This document shows, piece after piece, positions 16,844-25,713 of a DNA stretch of 64,000 nucleotides. Source of the stretch: Chroococcidiopsis thermalis PCC 7203 (GTDB taxonomy: Bacteria; Cyanobacteriota; Cyanobacteriia; Cyanobacteriales; Chroococcidiopsidaceae). Within the stretch, counting starts at the first letter, position 1. The number at the start of each line of letters is the position of its first letter. Made by a program: the position numbers and the translations under genes. The notes beneath the pieces are model-generated. The model was not told the origin of the DNA. It ran no database searches and saw nothing but the letters and a program-made list of their open reading frames with translations. The DNA is taken from assembly GCF_000317125.1 (NCBI RefSeq), contig NC_019695.1, positions 2,282,336-2,346,335 on the forward strand, in the 5' to 3' direction.

Positions 16844-18580
16844 TTAAAAACCTAGATCGGCTTTCGCTAGTTCGGCAGCGGCGAAAACTTCGTCATCAGG
16901 CTTTTCTTCCCAAGCAACATCGCCGATTTCCGTATAAAATTTCTCGTCATAGGGACGGGTACGAACCACGACTGGCATGGGTACGGCATGACCGATAATG
17001 AGAGCTTGTTGCTTAGAATCAAGTTTAGCCAAAACAGATCGCAAGCTTTGCCCTCCAGAAACCCCCGTGAAGATAGCATCAATGTCTTTTTCGTCGTTGA
17101 GTAAAGCTGTGATCCGCGTACCGATCTGAGACATCACCTCATTATCAATTCCAGAGGGGCGCTGGTCAACCACTAACAGCGTCACGAAGTACTTACGCAT
17201 CTCTCTGGCGATGATCCCAAAAATAGTTTGGCGGACGGTGGCAGAATCGAGAAAGCGGTGTGCCTCTTCGATTGTAATCACTAATTGCCGGGGGCGATCG
17301 CAAGGATTTTTGGTCTGCAAAAATTTCTCGGCTTGGTGGACGTAATGCTGGTGAATCCGCCGCGAGATCAAATTTGTTGCCAGCATATAAGACAGCATAT
17401 TCGATTGCGCACCAAACTCGATCACAACGTGCTTACCAGCTGTTAGAGACTCCAATATTTGTTTAATATAATTTTGCGGGCAGACGGGGCGCATATATTT
17501 CATGTCTTCTAGGCGGTTCAGCTTACGCTGTAACGCCATAATTGACGATTTGTTACCCCGCTTTTCTTCGCAGAAAAATTGAATTTCCTCGTTTGTCATG
17601 CTTAAGAGTTGGCTAATCCAAGCATTACCAAACTCGTTACGTAAAATAATTGCATTTTCTAAACTGGCTTCAGACAGATTTAATTCATCTCGCACCAGCA
17701 TCAAATCTTCAACTTCAATTTGGTCATAGCTGAGGTAAAGTTCCTGCGCATCCCGCACGCCTCGCCGCCTAGTGGATGCGGGGTCGAGGGTATAGATTTG
17801 GACTTGTCCGGGGAATAGCTGTCTTAAGCCTTTAACGGTGCTAAATTGCTTGCCTTCGCGCACTGCTTCCCAGCCATATTCCGAGTGCATATCGAAGATC
17901 AAGTTGACTGCTGCTTGCTTGCGAATGATGCCGCACAACAGCAAACGGGTGAGAAATGATTTCCCCGTCCCAGACTTACCGAATACACCGTTGCTGCGCT
18001 CTACAAAGCGGTCTAAATCGATGCAAATGGGAACATCCATATCCAACGGTTGACCGATGGCAAAATTGCGGCGGTGGGGGTCATCTTCCCAGCCAAAGAC
18101 AGCGCGGAAATCTCGTTCGCTAGCATCATACACCTGGCTGAAGTGGCGAGGAATTGTTTTGACTGGCATCAGTTCGATATTGCTGCTACTTTGCGGCTGA
18201 TAGGATGCCAATCCATTTTGCCCGTTCGAGTCGTTTTTTTTGCCTTGTAAAGATACACCGTTGGTTGTCTCTACAAATTCTTCGGGAGTAAACATCAGCA
18301 TGGGAGCAAGTTCGATCGTCCCATACGTGCCGCTACCAGCTAACACTTCCCGTAAAAAATCATCGTCTGGATGGGGGGGGTTGGCAACAATTCTGTTGCT
18401 AGAAGTACCAAGGGATACATCTGTCAGCATACAGAAAAAACGCGATCGCGCCCCTTCAACAACTAGAAATTTACCCACCCGCATATCTTCCACCGAGACA
18501 TCTGGATGGAGTCTTACTTCTAAGCCTTGACTGAGAGAACCTTGGATAACAGAACCCAAGGGTGGTTGCGCCGAATTCAT
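16844..18580 (-). CDS. HerA/VirB4-like ATPase (DUF87 type)
   Basis: The 578-aa P-loop protein has an N-terminal beta-barrel region (about 1-100) like the HAS domain of HerA. The Walker A motif is GKSGTGKS at residues 201-208 and the Walker B-like motif is LVITIEEAHRF. Further conserved parts are FDMHSEYGWE and the C-terminal MSQIGTRITALLNDEKDIDAIFTGVSG with an arginine finger candidate. HerA proteins are hexameric DNA translocases that in archaea work with NurA nuclease in end resection. No NurA-like gene is adjacent here. Proteins like this are common in cyanobacteria without assigned role. Confidence 0.82.
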   Translation of the reverse strand: MNSAQPPLGSVIQGSLSQGLEVRLHPDVSVEDMRVGKFLVVEGARSRFFCMLTDVSLGTSSNRIVANPPHPDDDFLREVLAGSGTYGTIELAPMLMFTPEEFVETTNGVSLQGKKNDSNGQNGLASYQPQSSSNIELMPVKTIPRHFSQVYDASERDFRAVFGWEDDPHRRNFAIGQPLDMDVPICIDLDRFVERSNGVFGKSGTGKSFLTRLLLCGIIRKQAAVNLIFDMHSEYGWEAVREGKQFSTVKGLRQLFPGQVQIYTLDPASTRRRGVRDAQELYLSYDQIEVEDLMLVRDELNLSEASLENAIILRNEFGNAWISQLLSMTNEEIQFFCEEKRGNKSSIMALQRKLNRLEDMKYMRPVCPQNYIKQILESLTAGKHVVIEFGAQSNMLSYMLATNLISRRIHQHYVHQAEKFLQTKNPCDRPRQLVITIEEAHRFLDSATVRQTIFGIIAREMRKYFVTLLVVDQRPSGIDNEVMSQIGTRITALLNDEKDIDAIFTGVSGGQSLRSVLAKLDSKQQALIIGHAVPMPVVVRTRPYDEKFYTEIGDVAWEEKPDDEVFAAAELAKADLGF

Positions 18581-18698
18581 AGTATTAATGACGGCAAAAT
18601 TTGCAATTTCCCTTGGCTTATCTTATGTCGAATTTTCGATCGTGGCTACAAAAAGATTGATTGATAGTTTTTTGCCTAGCAAAAAACTATCAACAAAG

Positions 18699-19490
18699 CT
18701 AATCAATACTAATCGAAGTGGGTGCTGAGGGTGCAGTACTGTAGCTGAAGGTAGATTTGCGGTATTGAGCGTAGAGGCGATCGCGCCACATGAAAAATGG
18801 TTCGTATACAATGCTGTCAGCTAATCCTGGGATACCTTTTCCTTTTACGGCTGGCGGCAAGTCGAGGTAAGGTTCATCAGGGAATTTAATCAGCATGGAC
18901 AAGCCTGCAACAGCTAAATCGGCTAAGCAAGGTTCGTCACCCAGCAAGTAGGGACGTTCTACTAACAACAAACATAGTGCTTCTAGGTCTTGTTTTAAGT
19001 CCGTCGTGGCAGATTTAACGCTATCAGGACCAGAACCCACGCCAATTCCTAAAACTTTCAGCACTTCGCTGGGAATGAACTCGACTAAACTTTTGACAAT
19101 ATCGGGAGTCGTCTCTGGAAGGAGAGATTTACGAAAACCTTGGTCTTGGCTAATTGCACCAAATAGCGCTTGACGACTTTTGATCCCAATAGATGAGTCT
19201 GCCCATTCCTCCATTATTAGGCATAATGCTCGTTGAACTGGATCGCTGGGAAATAAAGGTCTATCTGGATATTGGCGATCGAGATACTTAGCAATTTCGG
19301 TAGAATCTGCTACAAATGTACTGCCATCTTTCAGTACTGGGACTTGTCGCTGTCCCGACATGCGGAATAGTTCTACCTGTCCTATACCTGGTGTGACTTC
19401 TATTTTACGGTACTCTAATCCTTTGTAATCTAGAATTAAACGCACCTTTTCTGAGTACTGCGATAGCTCGAATTGATACAGTTCTATCAT
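18699..19490 (-). CDS. Glutathione S-transferase-like protein
   Basis: The 263-aa protein has an N-terminal thioredoxin-like GST domain (MIELYQFELSQYSEKVRLILDYKGLEYRKIEVTPG, then GQRQVPVLKDGSTFVADSTEIAKYLD with the cis-Pro VPVL motif). The helical C-terminal domain ends in LVERPYLLGDEPCLADLAVAGLS. Conjugation, reduction or disulfide exchange activity cannot be told from sequence. It lies 118 bp upstream of the HerA-like gene on the same strand. The extreme C-terminus is Ser/Thr/Pro-rich and probably disordered. Confidence 0.85.
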   Translation of the reverse strand: MIELYQFELSQYSEKVRLILDYKGLEYRKIEVTPGIGQVELFRMSGQRQVPVLKDGSTFVADSTEIAKYLDRQYPDRPLFPSDPVQRALCLIMEEWADSSIGIKSRQALFGAISQDQGFRKSLLPETTPDIVKSLVEFIPSEVLKVLGIGVGSGPDSVKSATTDLKQDLEALCLLLVERPYLLGDEPCLADLAVAGLSMLIKFPDEPYLDLPPAVKGKGIPGLADSIVYEPFFMWRDRLYAQYRKSTFSYSTAPSAPTSISID

Positions 19491-19500
19491 TTGCCTGCTC

Positions 19501-19640
19501 CTTGAAACAGTTATCAGTGACTCGTGGCTAGACCAAAACTAAGAATCTAGTCCCCTGCTACCAGTTATCGGTGACTCGTGACTTGTGGCTAGACCAAAAC
19601 TAAGAATCTAGTCCCCAGTCACCAGCCACCAGCCACTCAC
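19501..19640. repeat. Imperfect tandem duplication with heptamers
   Basis: A segment of about 50 bp (CAGTTATC..GTGACTCGTG..GGCTAGACCAAAACTAAG AATCTAGTCCCC) occurs twice in a row, at about 19508-19557 and 19562-19616, followed by CACCAGC heptamers. It lies between GST and the GlsB-type gene. Confidence 0.75.
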
Positions 19641-19651
19641 TACTTAATAAC

Positions 19652-19687
19652 AAAATAATCCTTCCCCAGCAGAGATTTTGGGGAAGG
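19652..19687 (-). terminator. Intrinsic terminator of the GlsB-type gene
   Basis: Stem CCTTCCCC/GGGGAAGG with a 12-base loop, followed on the reverse strand by ATTATTTTG. It lies 43 bp past the stop. Confidence 0.8.
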
Positions 19688-19729
19688 AAAGTTTAGGTAT
19701 TTCAAAACTCACAACTTCTTATCGAGTTT

Positions 19730-20011
19730 TTACGCAGTTCGACGAGTTACCAAGCCCCAGATGAACAGTAAGATGATTGCACCAAGAACGGCAAAAATAA
19801 TGCTGGGTATGGTTAGTGCGCCAACTCCAGCCGCCGCCGCACCTGCGCTACCCGGGAAGATGACAGACCCTAGCCAGCCTCCTACTAATGCGCCTAAAAT
19901 TCCGAGAATAATTGTTGCTAGGATACCACCACCTTGATGACCGGGGTAGATGGCTTTAGCGATCGCTCCAGCTATTAGTCCTAAAACAATCCAAGCAATG
20001 ATGTTCCACAT
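19730..20011 (-). CDS. GlsB/YeaQ/YmgE family membrane protein
   Basis: The 93-aa Gly/Ala-rich protein has three hydrophobic segments: MWNIIAWIVLGLIAGAIAKAI, GGGILATIILGILGALVGGWLG and IPSIIFAVLGAIILLFIWGLV. The PGHQGGG motif between helices 1 and 2 is the family signature. These are transglycosylase-associated or stress-induced inner-membrane proteins of unknown mechanism. It is monocistronic with its own terminator; expression in stress is inferred from the family only. Confidence 0.9.
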   Translation of the reverse strand: MWNIIAWIVLGLIAGAIAKAIYPGHQGGGILATIILGILGALVGGWLGSVIFPGSAGAAAAGVGALTIPSIIFAVLGAIILLFIWGLVTRRTA

Positions 20012-20679
20012 ATCATTAACTCCTGTTTCTACTCATCCATCATTTATTCAAGTGCAATCTATCACTTTCAAACTTGTAATTCCCTCTACCTCAGGTAATA
20101 ACCTAAAGAAATATGAACGCAACAATTAAACTATATAAACTTTTGAGTCTGCTGATATATTCACTTTTAAGAAATCTAAATGCAATCTGTCAAGTGGAGC
20201 GATTAAAAATGAAACGAAACACATTAGATTTTAATATTTTGAAATTATTCCTTTGGGATAATAGTATATCTTTTGATATAGTCCCAATTGTTCCAGCGAT
20301 TTTTTAGAAAGGGGTAGCGATCGCGAGTAGCAAGCAGATGGGATCGATATTTTTTAAATGCAATAAATCAAGTCAATCTAGCTTGATAGAAGTGACACTC
20401 ATGCACGAACGCAATTGAACGAACGCAATGCAAGCTCGAATATCTTTTTTCCACTTTTTATTAGAGGTACACTAGCGAGCTGACTCAAAATGCCTGTTAA
20501 TAGCAAAGTCTCTATAACGAGCCATTCTTAAAAATCCCCGCTGACCCAAAGCCTTTCGCAGAGTGGATGTTTGTGCGGTTTGTCAAAAAGATCGGAGAAT
20601 GTTATAAAACTTAAGATTCTCGGAACACGACAAAGAAACGATAGTCTAACAATTCTTGGAGCAATAGAGGAACGCAACA
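20012..20679. promoter_or_regulatory. Long divergent intergenic region
   Basis: 668 bp between the leftward GlsB-type gene and the rightward fasciclin gene, A/T-rich in 20100-20300. It must hold both promoters. Open stretches (for example 20113-20307) are rich in Leu/Ile/Asn/Lys with no recognisable pattern and are judged chance. No strong hairpin was found. Confidence 0.4.
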
Positions 20680-21396
20680 GTGAGAAAAATTCCAAGTCAC
20701 ACTATTAGTCACAATAGCTTAATGTGCAATAAGACGCTCAAGCTACTAGCAAGCCTGATAGGAGTTGTAGGAGCTAGTATCCTCATCGGACTTCCTGTGG
20801 AAGCGCAACAGTCGAGTGGAGGAGCAACTAATCCCAGACCTAGTATTTTCAACGAACCCCCTTACAACCGTCGTACTGGTACGCCACCCACAACACCGAC
20901 TACACCCCCATCAGAAACTCAGCCACCAGAAACAGCGCCTAGTCCTGTGACTCCTGCACCAGGAGCAACTGAGCCTTCAACGGAGAACTTAGTGGCTCTA
21001 GCCGCCGCTAATGACTCCTTTAAAACCTTGACAGCAGCTCTCAAAGCAGCAGGTTTGACAGAAACTCTTTCTGGACAGGGACCATTCACTGTGTTTGCGC
21101 CGACAGATGCAGCTTTTGCTCAATTACCTCAAGATGCCTTGCAAGAGTTGTTGAAACCTGAAAATAAAGATATTCTGGTCAAAATCCTGACCTACCACGT
21201 AGTACCAGGTAATGTCACATCTAGCGACTTAAAATCTGGGGAAGTCAAGACAGTAGAAGGGGGTGCTGTAAACGTACAAGCCGATCCCAGCAAGGGTGTG
21301 TCTGTGAACGATGCTAGTGTAGTGCAACCCGATATTAAAGCGAGTAATGGTGTCATCCACGCGATTGATAAAGTGATGCTACCTCCTGACTTGTAA
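20680..21396 (+). CDS. Secreted fasciclin-domain protein
   Basis: The 238-aa protein starts at GTG 20680, supported by AGAGGA 8 bases upstream; ATG at 20722 is an alternative. A signal peptide (KLLASLIGVVGASILIGLPVEA) is followed by a Pro/Thr-rich linker (about 45-100). One fasciclin (FAS1) domain then has ENLVALAAANDSFKTLTAALKAAGL, GPFTVFAPTDAAFAQLP, LTYHVVPGNVTSSDL and NGVIHAIDKVMLPP. FAS1 proteins act in cell-surface adhesion. The Pro-rich linker suggests a spacer through the cell wall. Confidence 0.93.
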   Translation: MRKIPSHTISHNSLMCNKTLKLLASLIGVVGASILIGLPVEAQQSSGGATNPRPSIFNEPPYNRRTGTPPTTPTTPPSETQPPETAPSPVTPAPGATEPSTENLVALAAANDSFKTLTAALKAAGLTETLSGQGPFTVFAPTDAAFAQLPQDALQELLKPENKDILVKILTYHVVPGNVTSSDLKSGEVKTVEGGAVNVQADPSKGVSVNDASVVQPDIKASNGVIHAIDKVMLPPDL

Positions 21397-21510
21397 GAAG
21401 TCAAAAGTCAAAAGTTAAAGGTCAAAATGGGAAAGCATTAAACTGATGGCTTTTGGTTGCTTTTTGCTTTTGAGTCAAACGAGCAACAACTGATAGGATA
21501 ATCTTGTAAT

Positions 21511-21543
21511 TCCGTTCAATTTGAAATTGAACGGATTTTTATT
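21511..21543 (+). terminator. Intrinsic terminator of the fasciclin gene
   Basis: A 10-bp perfect stem TCCGTTCAAT/ATTGAACGGA with a 5-base loop, followed by TTTTTATT, 115 bp past the stop. Confidence 0.88.
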
Positions 21544-21660
21544 ACCATTTATTATTTATGGCGATCGCACTTAATTTTTAAGCAATCTCTCGTTCAGAAA
21601 ATTACGACCGTAGATGGACGCGATCGATAAAAATGACAAATAACAAATGACAAGTGACAA

Positions 21661-22845
21661 ATGACAACTAGCCTTTGTATTATTGTTAAAAATGAAGAAA
21701 TAGCACTACCTCAGTGTCTCAATAGTGTTAAAGATGTTGTAGAAGAAATAGTTGTTTTAGATACTGGATCTAGCGATCGCACGGTAGAAGTAGCTCGGCA
21801 ATTTGGGGCAAAAATATATCACTTTAACTGGTGTAACGATTTTAGTGCAGCTCGAAATGAGGCACTTAAGCACGTGACTGGTGACTGGGTTTTAGTGCTA
21901 GACGCAGATGAGATTTTAGTACCAGAAATTATCCCGAACTTACAACAGGCAATGGACGGCGATCGCTTCTTGGTAATTAATTTACTAAGGCAAGAAGTTG
22001 GTGCAGTACAATCACCTTACTCTTTAGTCTCTCGTTTGTTTCGCCGCCATCAAGATATCTATTTTGCTCGTCCCTATCACGCCATGATTGATGATAGCGT
22101 TACGGAAATTCTTCGTCGCGAAACCCACTGGCAAATTGCTAACTTAGATCGGGTTGCTATCTTACACTATGGATATCAACAACAGCAAATTGCACAAAAA
22201 GATAAGTTCGTCCAAGCTGAGAAGATTATGTCAGGCTTTTTGGCTAGTCATCCTGACGATCCTTATGTTTGTAGTAAGTTGGGAGCTTTATACGTACAAA
22301 CAGGAAAAGTTGTGCCAGGAATTGAATTATTAGAACGAGGACTGAAATCTGCGGCAAACAATGAGGAAATTTTGTACGAACTCCACTATCATTTAGGACT
22401 TGCTTATAGTTACGAGCGCCAAATATCGCTGGCAATTGCATCGTATCAAACAGCAGCTCAGTTAAATGTATCCTCCTTTTTAAAAATTGGTGCTTATAAC
22501 AATTTAGGGAACTTATGGCAAAAAATAGGAAACTTACCTCAAGCCAAGTCTAACTATTTGAAAGTCTTACAAATCGACCCTAATTTTGCTTTAGGTTACT
22601 ACAATTTAGGTATTACTTTAAAGGCGATGGGACAATTTGTAGAAGCGATAGCAGCTTACGAACGCGCCATTCAACTCAATCCTGAATATGCCCAAGCTTA
22701 TCAGAATTTAGGAGTCGCATTACTGAAACTAGGGCAGGTAAGAGAAAGTTTAGCAGCATTTCAACAGGCGATCGCACTTTACGAATCGAGCAATCCTGCT
22801 GTAGCAAGGCAATTGTCCCAAAAATTACAGGAAATGGGATTTTAG
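21661..22845 (+). CDS. Family 2 glycosyltransferase fused to TPR repeats
   Basis: The 394-aa protein has an N-terminal GT-A glycosyltransferase domain (SLCIIVKNEEIALPQCLNSV, VVLDTGSSDRT, and the metal-binding DAD at 81-83). From about residue 195 come tetratricopeptide repeats, best seen as QAKSNYLKVLQIDPNFALGYYNLGITLKAMGQFVEAIAAYERAIQLNPEYAQAYQNLGVALLKLGQ. Such fusions occur widely in cyanobacteria and may glycosylate proteins or build glycans on protein scaffolds; the substrate is unknown. There is no signal peptide, so it is probably cytoplasmic. CAAATGACAA-type repeats abut the start codon. Confidence 0.9.
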   Translation: MTTSLCIIVKNEEIALPQCLNSVKDVVEEIVVLDTGSSDRTVEVARQFGAKIYHFNWCNDFSAARNEALKHVTGDWVLVLDADEILVPEIIPNLQQAMDGDRFLVINLLRQEVGAVQSPYSLVSRLFRRHQDIYFARPYHAMIDDSVTEILRRETHWQIANLDRVAILHYGYQQQQIAQKDKFVQAEKIMSGFLASHPDDPYVCSKLGALYVQTGKVVPGIELLERGLKSAANNEEILYELHYHLGLAYSYERQISLAIASYQTAAQLNVSSFLKIGAYNNLGNLWQKIGNLPQAKSNYLKVLQIDPNFALGYYNLGITLKAMGQFVEAIAAYERAIQLNPEYAQAYQNLGVALLKLGQVRESLAAFQQAIALYESSNPAVARQLSQKLQEMGF

Positions 22846-23004
22846 TCAACAGTGAGTAATGGTAAGAGAAGAAGTCGTAAGTTGTAAGTCGGGATTAACT
22901 GCTCCCTGACAACTGATACCTGATAACTCTACCCTAAGATCCTACCCAAGTACTAGAGAAATTATCTAGCGTGATGGTATTGTTTCCAGTACGGGAAAAT
23001 TGAA

Positions 23005-23574
23005 ATGACAACAGATATTTCTTCTAACAGTAACAAAGGTATCGATCGCTCTCTGCTCGTCGGCATACTACTCACTATATTCGGAGTTATTGCGATCGCT
23101 TTACCTGCTGTCTCGACCATATTTTTTGAGACTTGGGTAGCACTGATTTTAATTAGCTCTGGAGCTGCTAAGCTATTTTATGCGTTTCAGACTCGCAATG
23201 ATGGGGGTTTTGCTTGGAAACTCGTATTGAGCATTCTGTACATTGCTACAGGCATCATGCTGTTTGTTTATCCCTTAACAGGTGTATTAACGCTGACTTT
23301 GCTGCTAGGTAGTTTCCTGCTTGCGGAAGGTGTTTTTGAAACAATTCTGGCTTTTCGTTTGCGTCCGCAACAGAATTGGACTTGGGTACTCGGTGACGGT
23401 ATTATCACCTTAATCTTAGGTGGAATGATTTGGTTTCAGTATCCCTTCAATGCACCGTGGATAATTGGTACTTTAGTTGGTGCTAGCATTTTGTTTACAG
23501 GGATTTCGCGGGTAATGCTTTCGTTAAGCGGACGTTCGAGCTTAGACAAAGCTAACCAACCAACTTCAGCATAA
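23005..23574 (+). CDS. HdeD family membrane protein
   Basis: The 189-aa protein has six hydrophobic segments arranged as repeated pairs, with LLVGILLTIFGVIAIALP, GGFAWKLVLSILYIATGIMLFVYP and WTWVLGDGIITLILGGMIW typical of DUF308/HdeD. In enterics HdeD is an acid-resistance membrane protein; the cyanobacterial role is unknown. The following lipoprotein gene starts 48 bp downstream on the same strand, suggesting one transcript. Confidence 0.88.
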   Translation: MTTDISSNSNKGIDRSLLVGILLTIFGVIAIALPAVSTIFFETWVALILISSGAAKLFYAFQTRNDGGFAWKLVLSILYIATGIMLFVYPLTGVLTLTLLLGSFLLAEGVFETILAFRLRPQQNWTWVLGDGIITLILGGMIWFQYPFNAPWIIGTLVGASILFTGISRVMLSLSGRSSLDKANQPTSA

Positions 23575-23622
23575 ACTGTTGCATTTTCAAGAGTGTCGTC
23601 CGCACTACAAAAGCTGAGGCTG

Positions 23623-23964
23623 ATGAAACTTTCAATTTCTTCTCGCAGAGCAGCTGCTACCTTAATCCTTATTGCAGCTGCAATTCTTTCTGGCTGTAAT
23701 AACCAATCTGGTGAGTTAACGAATAATACCCAAAGCTCACCAAATAATACAAATACTGCACCTACATCTACTCCATCAGCTCGAAAGGATACAGCACAAC
23801 AAACAAGTTGTGCTGATGGTAATCCAATCAAAGGTATTGATAGCAAAAGATTAGGAAAAATTGCTCTCACTCCCCAATCTCCCGTATACAATAAGGTCGA
23901 GCCGTTAAGATGTTTTCCTAACACATTAGCAGCACAAGAGGCAGGTTATACAGTTCCCAAATAG
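23623..23964 (+). CDS. Small lipoprotein with a C-terminal sunset-like domain
   Basis: From ATG 23623 (preceded by GAGG) the 113-aa protein has a lipobox AILSGC (Cys25), a Ser/Thr/Asn-rich linker (26-60) and a C-terminal block CADGNPIKGIDSKRLGKIAL, then TPQSPVYNKV..RCFPNTLAAQEAGYTVP. That block resembles the sunset/Ada-metal-binding-like fold found next to thermonucleases (C..IKGN....KIYH.PGS..Y......CF.TEEEA..AGYR). A GTG at 23593 would add 10 residues. It follows the HdeD gene and overlaps nothing. The domain call is from memory of the pattern. Confidence 0.65.
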   Translation: MKLSISSRRAAATLILIAAAILSGCNNQSGELTNNTQSSPNNTNTAPTSTPSARKDTAQQTSCADGNPIKGIDSKRLGKIALTPQSPVYNKVEPLRCFPNTLAAQEAGYTVPK

Positions 23965-23971
23965 ATGACAT

Positions 23972-24541
23972 ATGCTAAATAGTTTGGAACTGCGTTGGTT
24001 TATTTCAGGAGAGTTACCTTTAGAGGTTTCCTCTTGGTTTGAGCGAGATAAATTAGGCGGACAATTGCAAGCACCAGAAACAAGAGAAGACGTGTATCTC
24101 TACGTTCCTGAATGCGAATATATGGGATTAAAATTGCGCCAGGGACGTTTGGAAATTAAGTGGCGACAAGCAGAATTAAAGAGTTTGCATTTTGAACGGG
24201 TGGAGGGTAAGTTAGAAAAATGGGGCAAATGGTTGTGTGAAGATCCAACCACTGAAAGTTTTCAACCAAAGCATGTATTGAGCCAAAAATCTTGGGTGAG
24301 GATCGGTAAAGTGCGATCGCAACGTCTGTATGACGGTTGTGCCTTAGAACTCACTCAGTTAACTATCCAAAATAATGCCTGGTGGAGTCTGGCTTTAGAA
24401 ACCTTTGGAACAGAACCACAGAAAATGGATAAACTACAAAGTATATTTGAGTTGATAGGTACAACTTACACTGGATCGCAGTTAAAAGTTCAAAAATCTT
24501 ATGCTTATCCTAAATGGATAGAAATAGCAATGACGCATTAG
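23972..24541 (+). CDS. Conserved hypothetical protein, 189 aa
   Basis: Soluble protein beginning LELRWFISGELPLEVSSWF, with YVPECEYMGLKLRQGRLEIKWRQAEL and GKLEKWGKWLCED. Alternating charged beta strands (LELRWF, LEIKWR, EKWGKW) recall CYTH or triphosphate-tunnel folds, but the defining ExExK motif is not clear, so no function is claimed. It starts 7 bp after the lipoprotein stop, so the HdeD-lipoprotein-hypothetical trio probably forms an operon. Confidence 0.6.
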   Translation: MLNSLELRWFISGELPLEVSSWFERDKLGGQLQAPETREDVYLYVPECEYMGLKLRQGRLEIKWRQAELKSLHFERVEGKLEKWGKWLCEDPTTESFQPKHVLSQKSWVRIGKVRSQRLYDGCALELTQLTIQNNAWWSLALETFGTEPQKMDKLQSIFELIGTTYTGSQLKVQKSYAYPKWIEIAMTH

Positions 24542-24551
24542 ATAAATAAAG

Positions 24552-24585
24552 TTAAAAGTTAAAAGTCAAAAGTCAAAAGTTAAAA
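24552..24585. repeat. AGTCAAA/AGTTAAA heptamer array
   Basis: Four to five units (AGTTAAA, AGTTAAA, AGTCAAA, AGTCAAA, AGTTAAA) directly after the 189-aa gene. It is the same unit as in the petC-petA gap. Confidence 0.8.
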
Positions 24586-24647
24586 TTGAGGAGACAGTTG
24601 ATGGTTATCGATCGCTGCTCGCGTACTCCCTTGCATCACTGACAACG

Positions 24648-24677
24648 TGTAGAGACGTTCCATGTAGCGTCTCTACA
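24648..24677. repeat. 30-bp palindromic element, family A
   Basis: TGTAGAGACGTTCCA/TGTAGCGTCTCTACA palindrome between the convergent 189-aa and nuclease-like genes. It could terminate both. Confidence 0.85.
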
Positions 24678-24695
24678 CTGATAATTGATAATCGG

Positions 24696-25577
24696 TTACG
24701 TCTTTTCTACGAAAGTAATATCTAATAAATCTTCTTGAAATGCGATCTGACTGTTATATTGTTCGATCAGGCTACTCAGAGAAACTTGAGTCCGATCGCG
24801 AATAATAACTGCATCATTTTCATTGCGCGATCGCTGGAGAGAAACACCTTCTAGCCAATCTGCAAGATTACCGCTATAACCGTCAGCGACAGCTTTAAGA
24901 TAATCCGTACAGCGCCGAAATAACTTTGGTAGAATTAATTGACCGTTGGGAGGAGTAATAGAATCGAAGTCTACTAATCTGAAAATACTAGTACTATCTG
25001 CTGCCCATACTCCTAAATCTTTTTCCCGCGCTGCTAAAGCTGCTTCCCGTAGGACTTGACGATGCGATCGCGGTGTAGAAGTATAAACAGTATAATAAGC
25101 TCTGCCCTCAGCCATCATTAGAAAGTTAAGAGTTTGGCGCAAAAGTTCTGGTTCAACTTGCGTCCAGTCTCCGTTTTCTAGCTGTGCGGCATTCTTTCCA
25201 ATTAGTGCATAAGATATAGGTCGCCCGTTGACATCAGCTGCCTGAGTTAAAATTACCCCAGATATAGTATCGGGATCGGCAGATTGGACGCGATCGCCTT
25301 GAAATTTGATTTTGGCAAAACCCATCTTTTTTAAAAGAAAATCGCGGGTTTCGTCCCCTAGAGGTTGGGCATACCTGCCATAATGTACTTCTGGAGCATC
25401 TATACCTTCAAATCGCAATTGAACGCTGCGATCGCGAGAAGGTTTAATTCGATAGTTGCGCTGGAGTTCTTGATATAAATCTGAATCGTCAGCAATGAAG
25501 CGTACAGAATCTCCATCTGGTTCTTTGTCTGCTATGACAAATTTACCTTTGATAGTCAGATAAAAAGGTGATGCCAT
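24696..25577 (-). CDS. Staphylococcal-nuclease-like protein
   Basis: The 293-aa protein has an N-terminal SNase (TNase) fold: KEPDGDSVRFIADD, then SVQLRFEGIDAPEVHYG, where Arg55, Asp60 and Glu63 match catalytic Arg35, Asp40 and Glu43 of the staphylococcal enzyme. ARGYY-like AEGRAYYTVYTSTPRSHRQVLREAALAAREKDLGVW matches the SNase C-terminal helix. The third catalytic arginine cannot be placed. The remaining 110 residues (about 185-293) are not recognised and differ from ordinary secreted thermonucleases. There is no signal peptide, so it may be intracellular. Confidence 0.78.
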   Translation of the reverse strand: MASPFYLTIKGKFVIADKEPDGDSVRFIADDSDLYQELQRNYRIKPSRDRSVQLRFEGIDAPEVHYGRYAQPLGDETRDFLLKKMGFAKIKFQGDRVQSADPDTISGVILTQAADVNGRPISYALIGKNAAQLENGDWTQVEPELLRQTLNFLMMAEGRAYYTVYTSTPRSHRQVLREAALAAREKDLGVWAADSTSIFRLVDFDSITPPNGQLILPKLFRRCTDYLKAVADGYSGNLADWLEGVSLQRSRNENDAVIIRDRTQVSLSSLIEQYNSQIAFQEDLLDITFVEKT

Positions 25578-25713
25578 GCAGACTATCCTCCATATGAATA
25601 CTGCTAGTCGATTAGTGTCTCAGACTAGCAGCAATAGATTATGGAGAGATTATCAATAGCTTGTCTTTGGTAATTCTGTTGAGTTTTGCCAGATCGAGAA
25701 TTCTCTTGTCTAC

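Noticed and set aside
20113-20307. 64-codon + strand stretch
   Set aside because: A/T-rich region, Leu/Ile/Asn/Lys composition without motif; likely chance.
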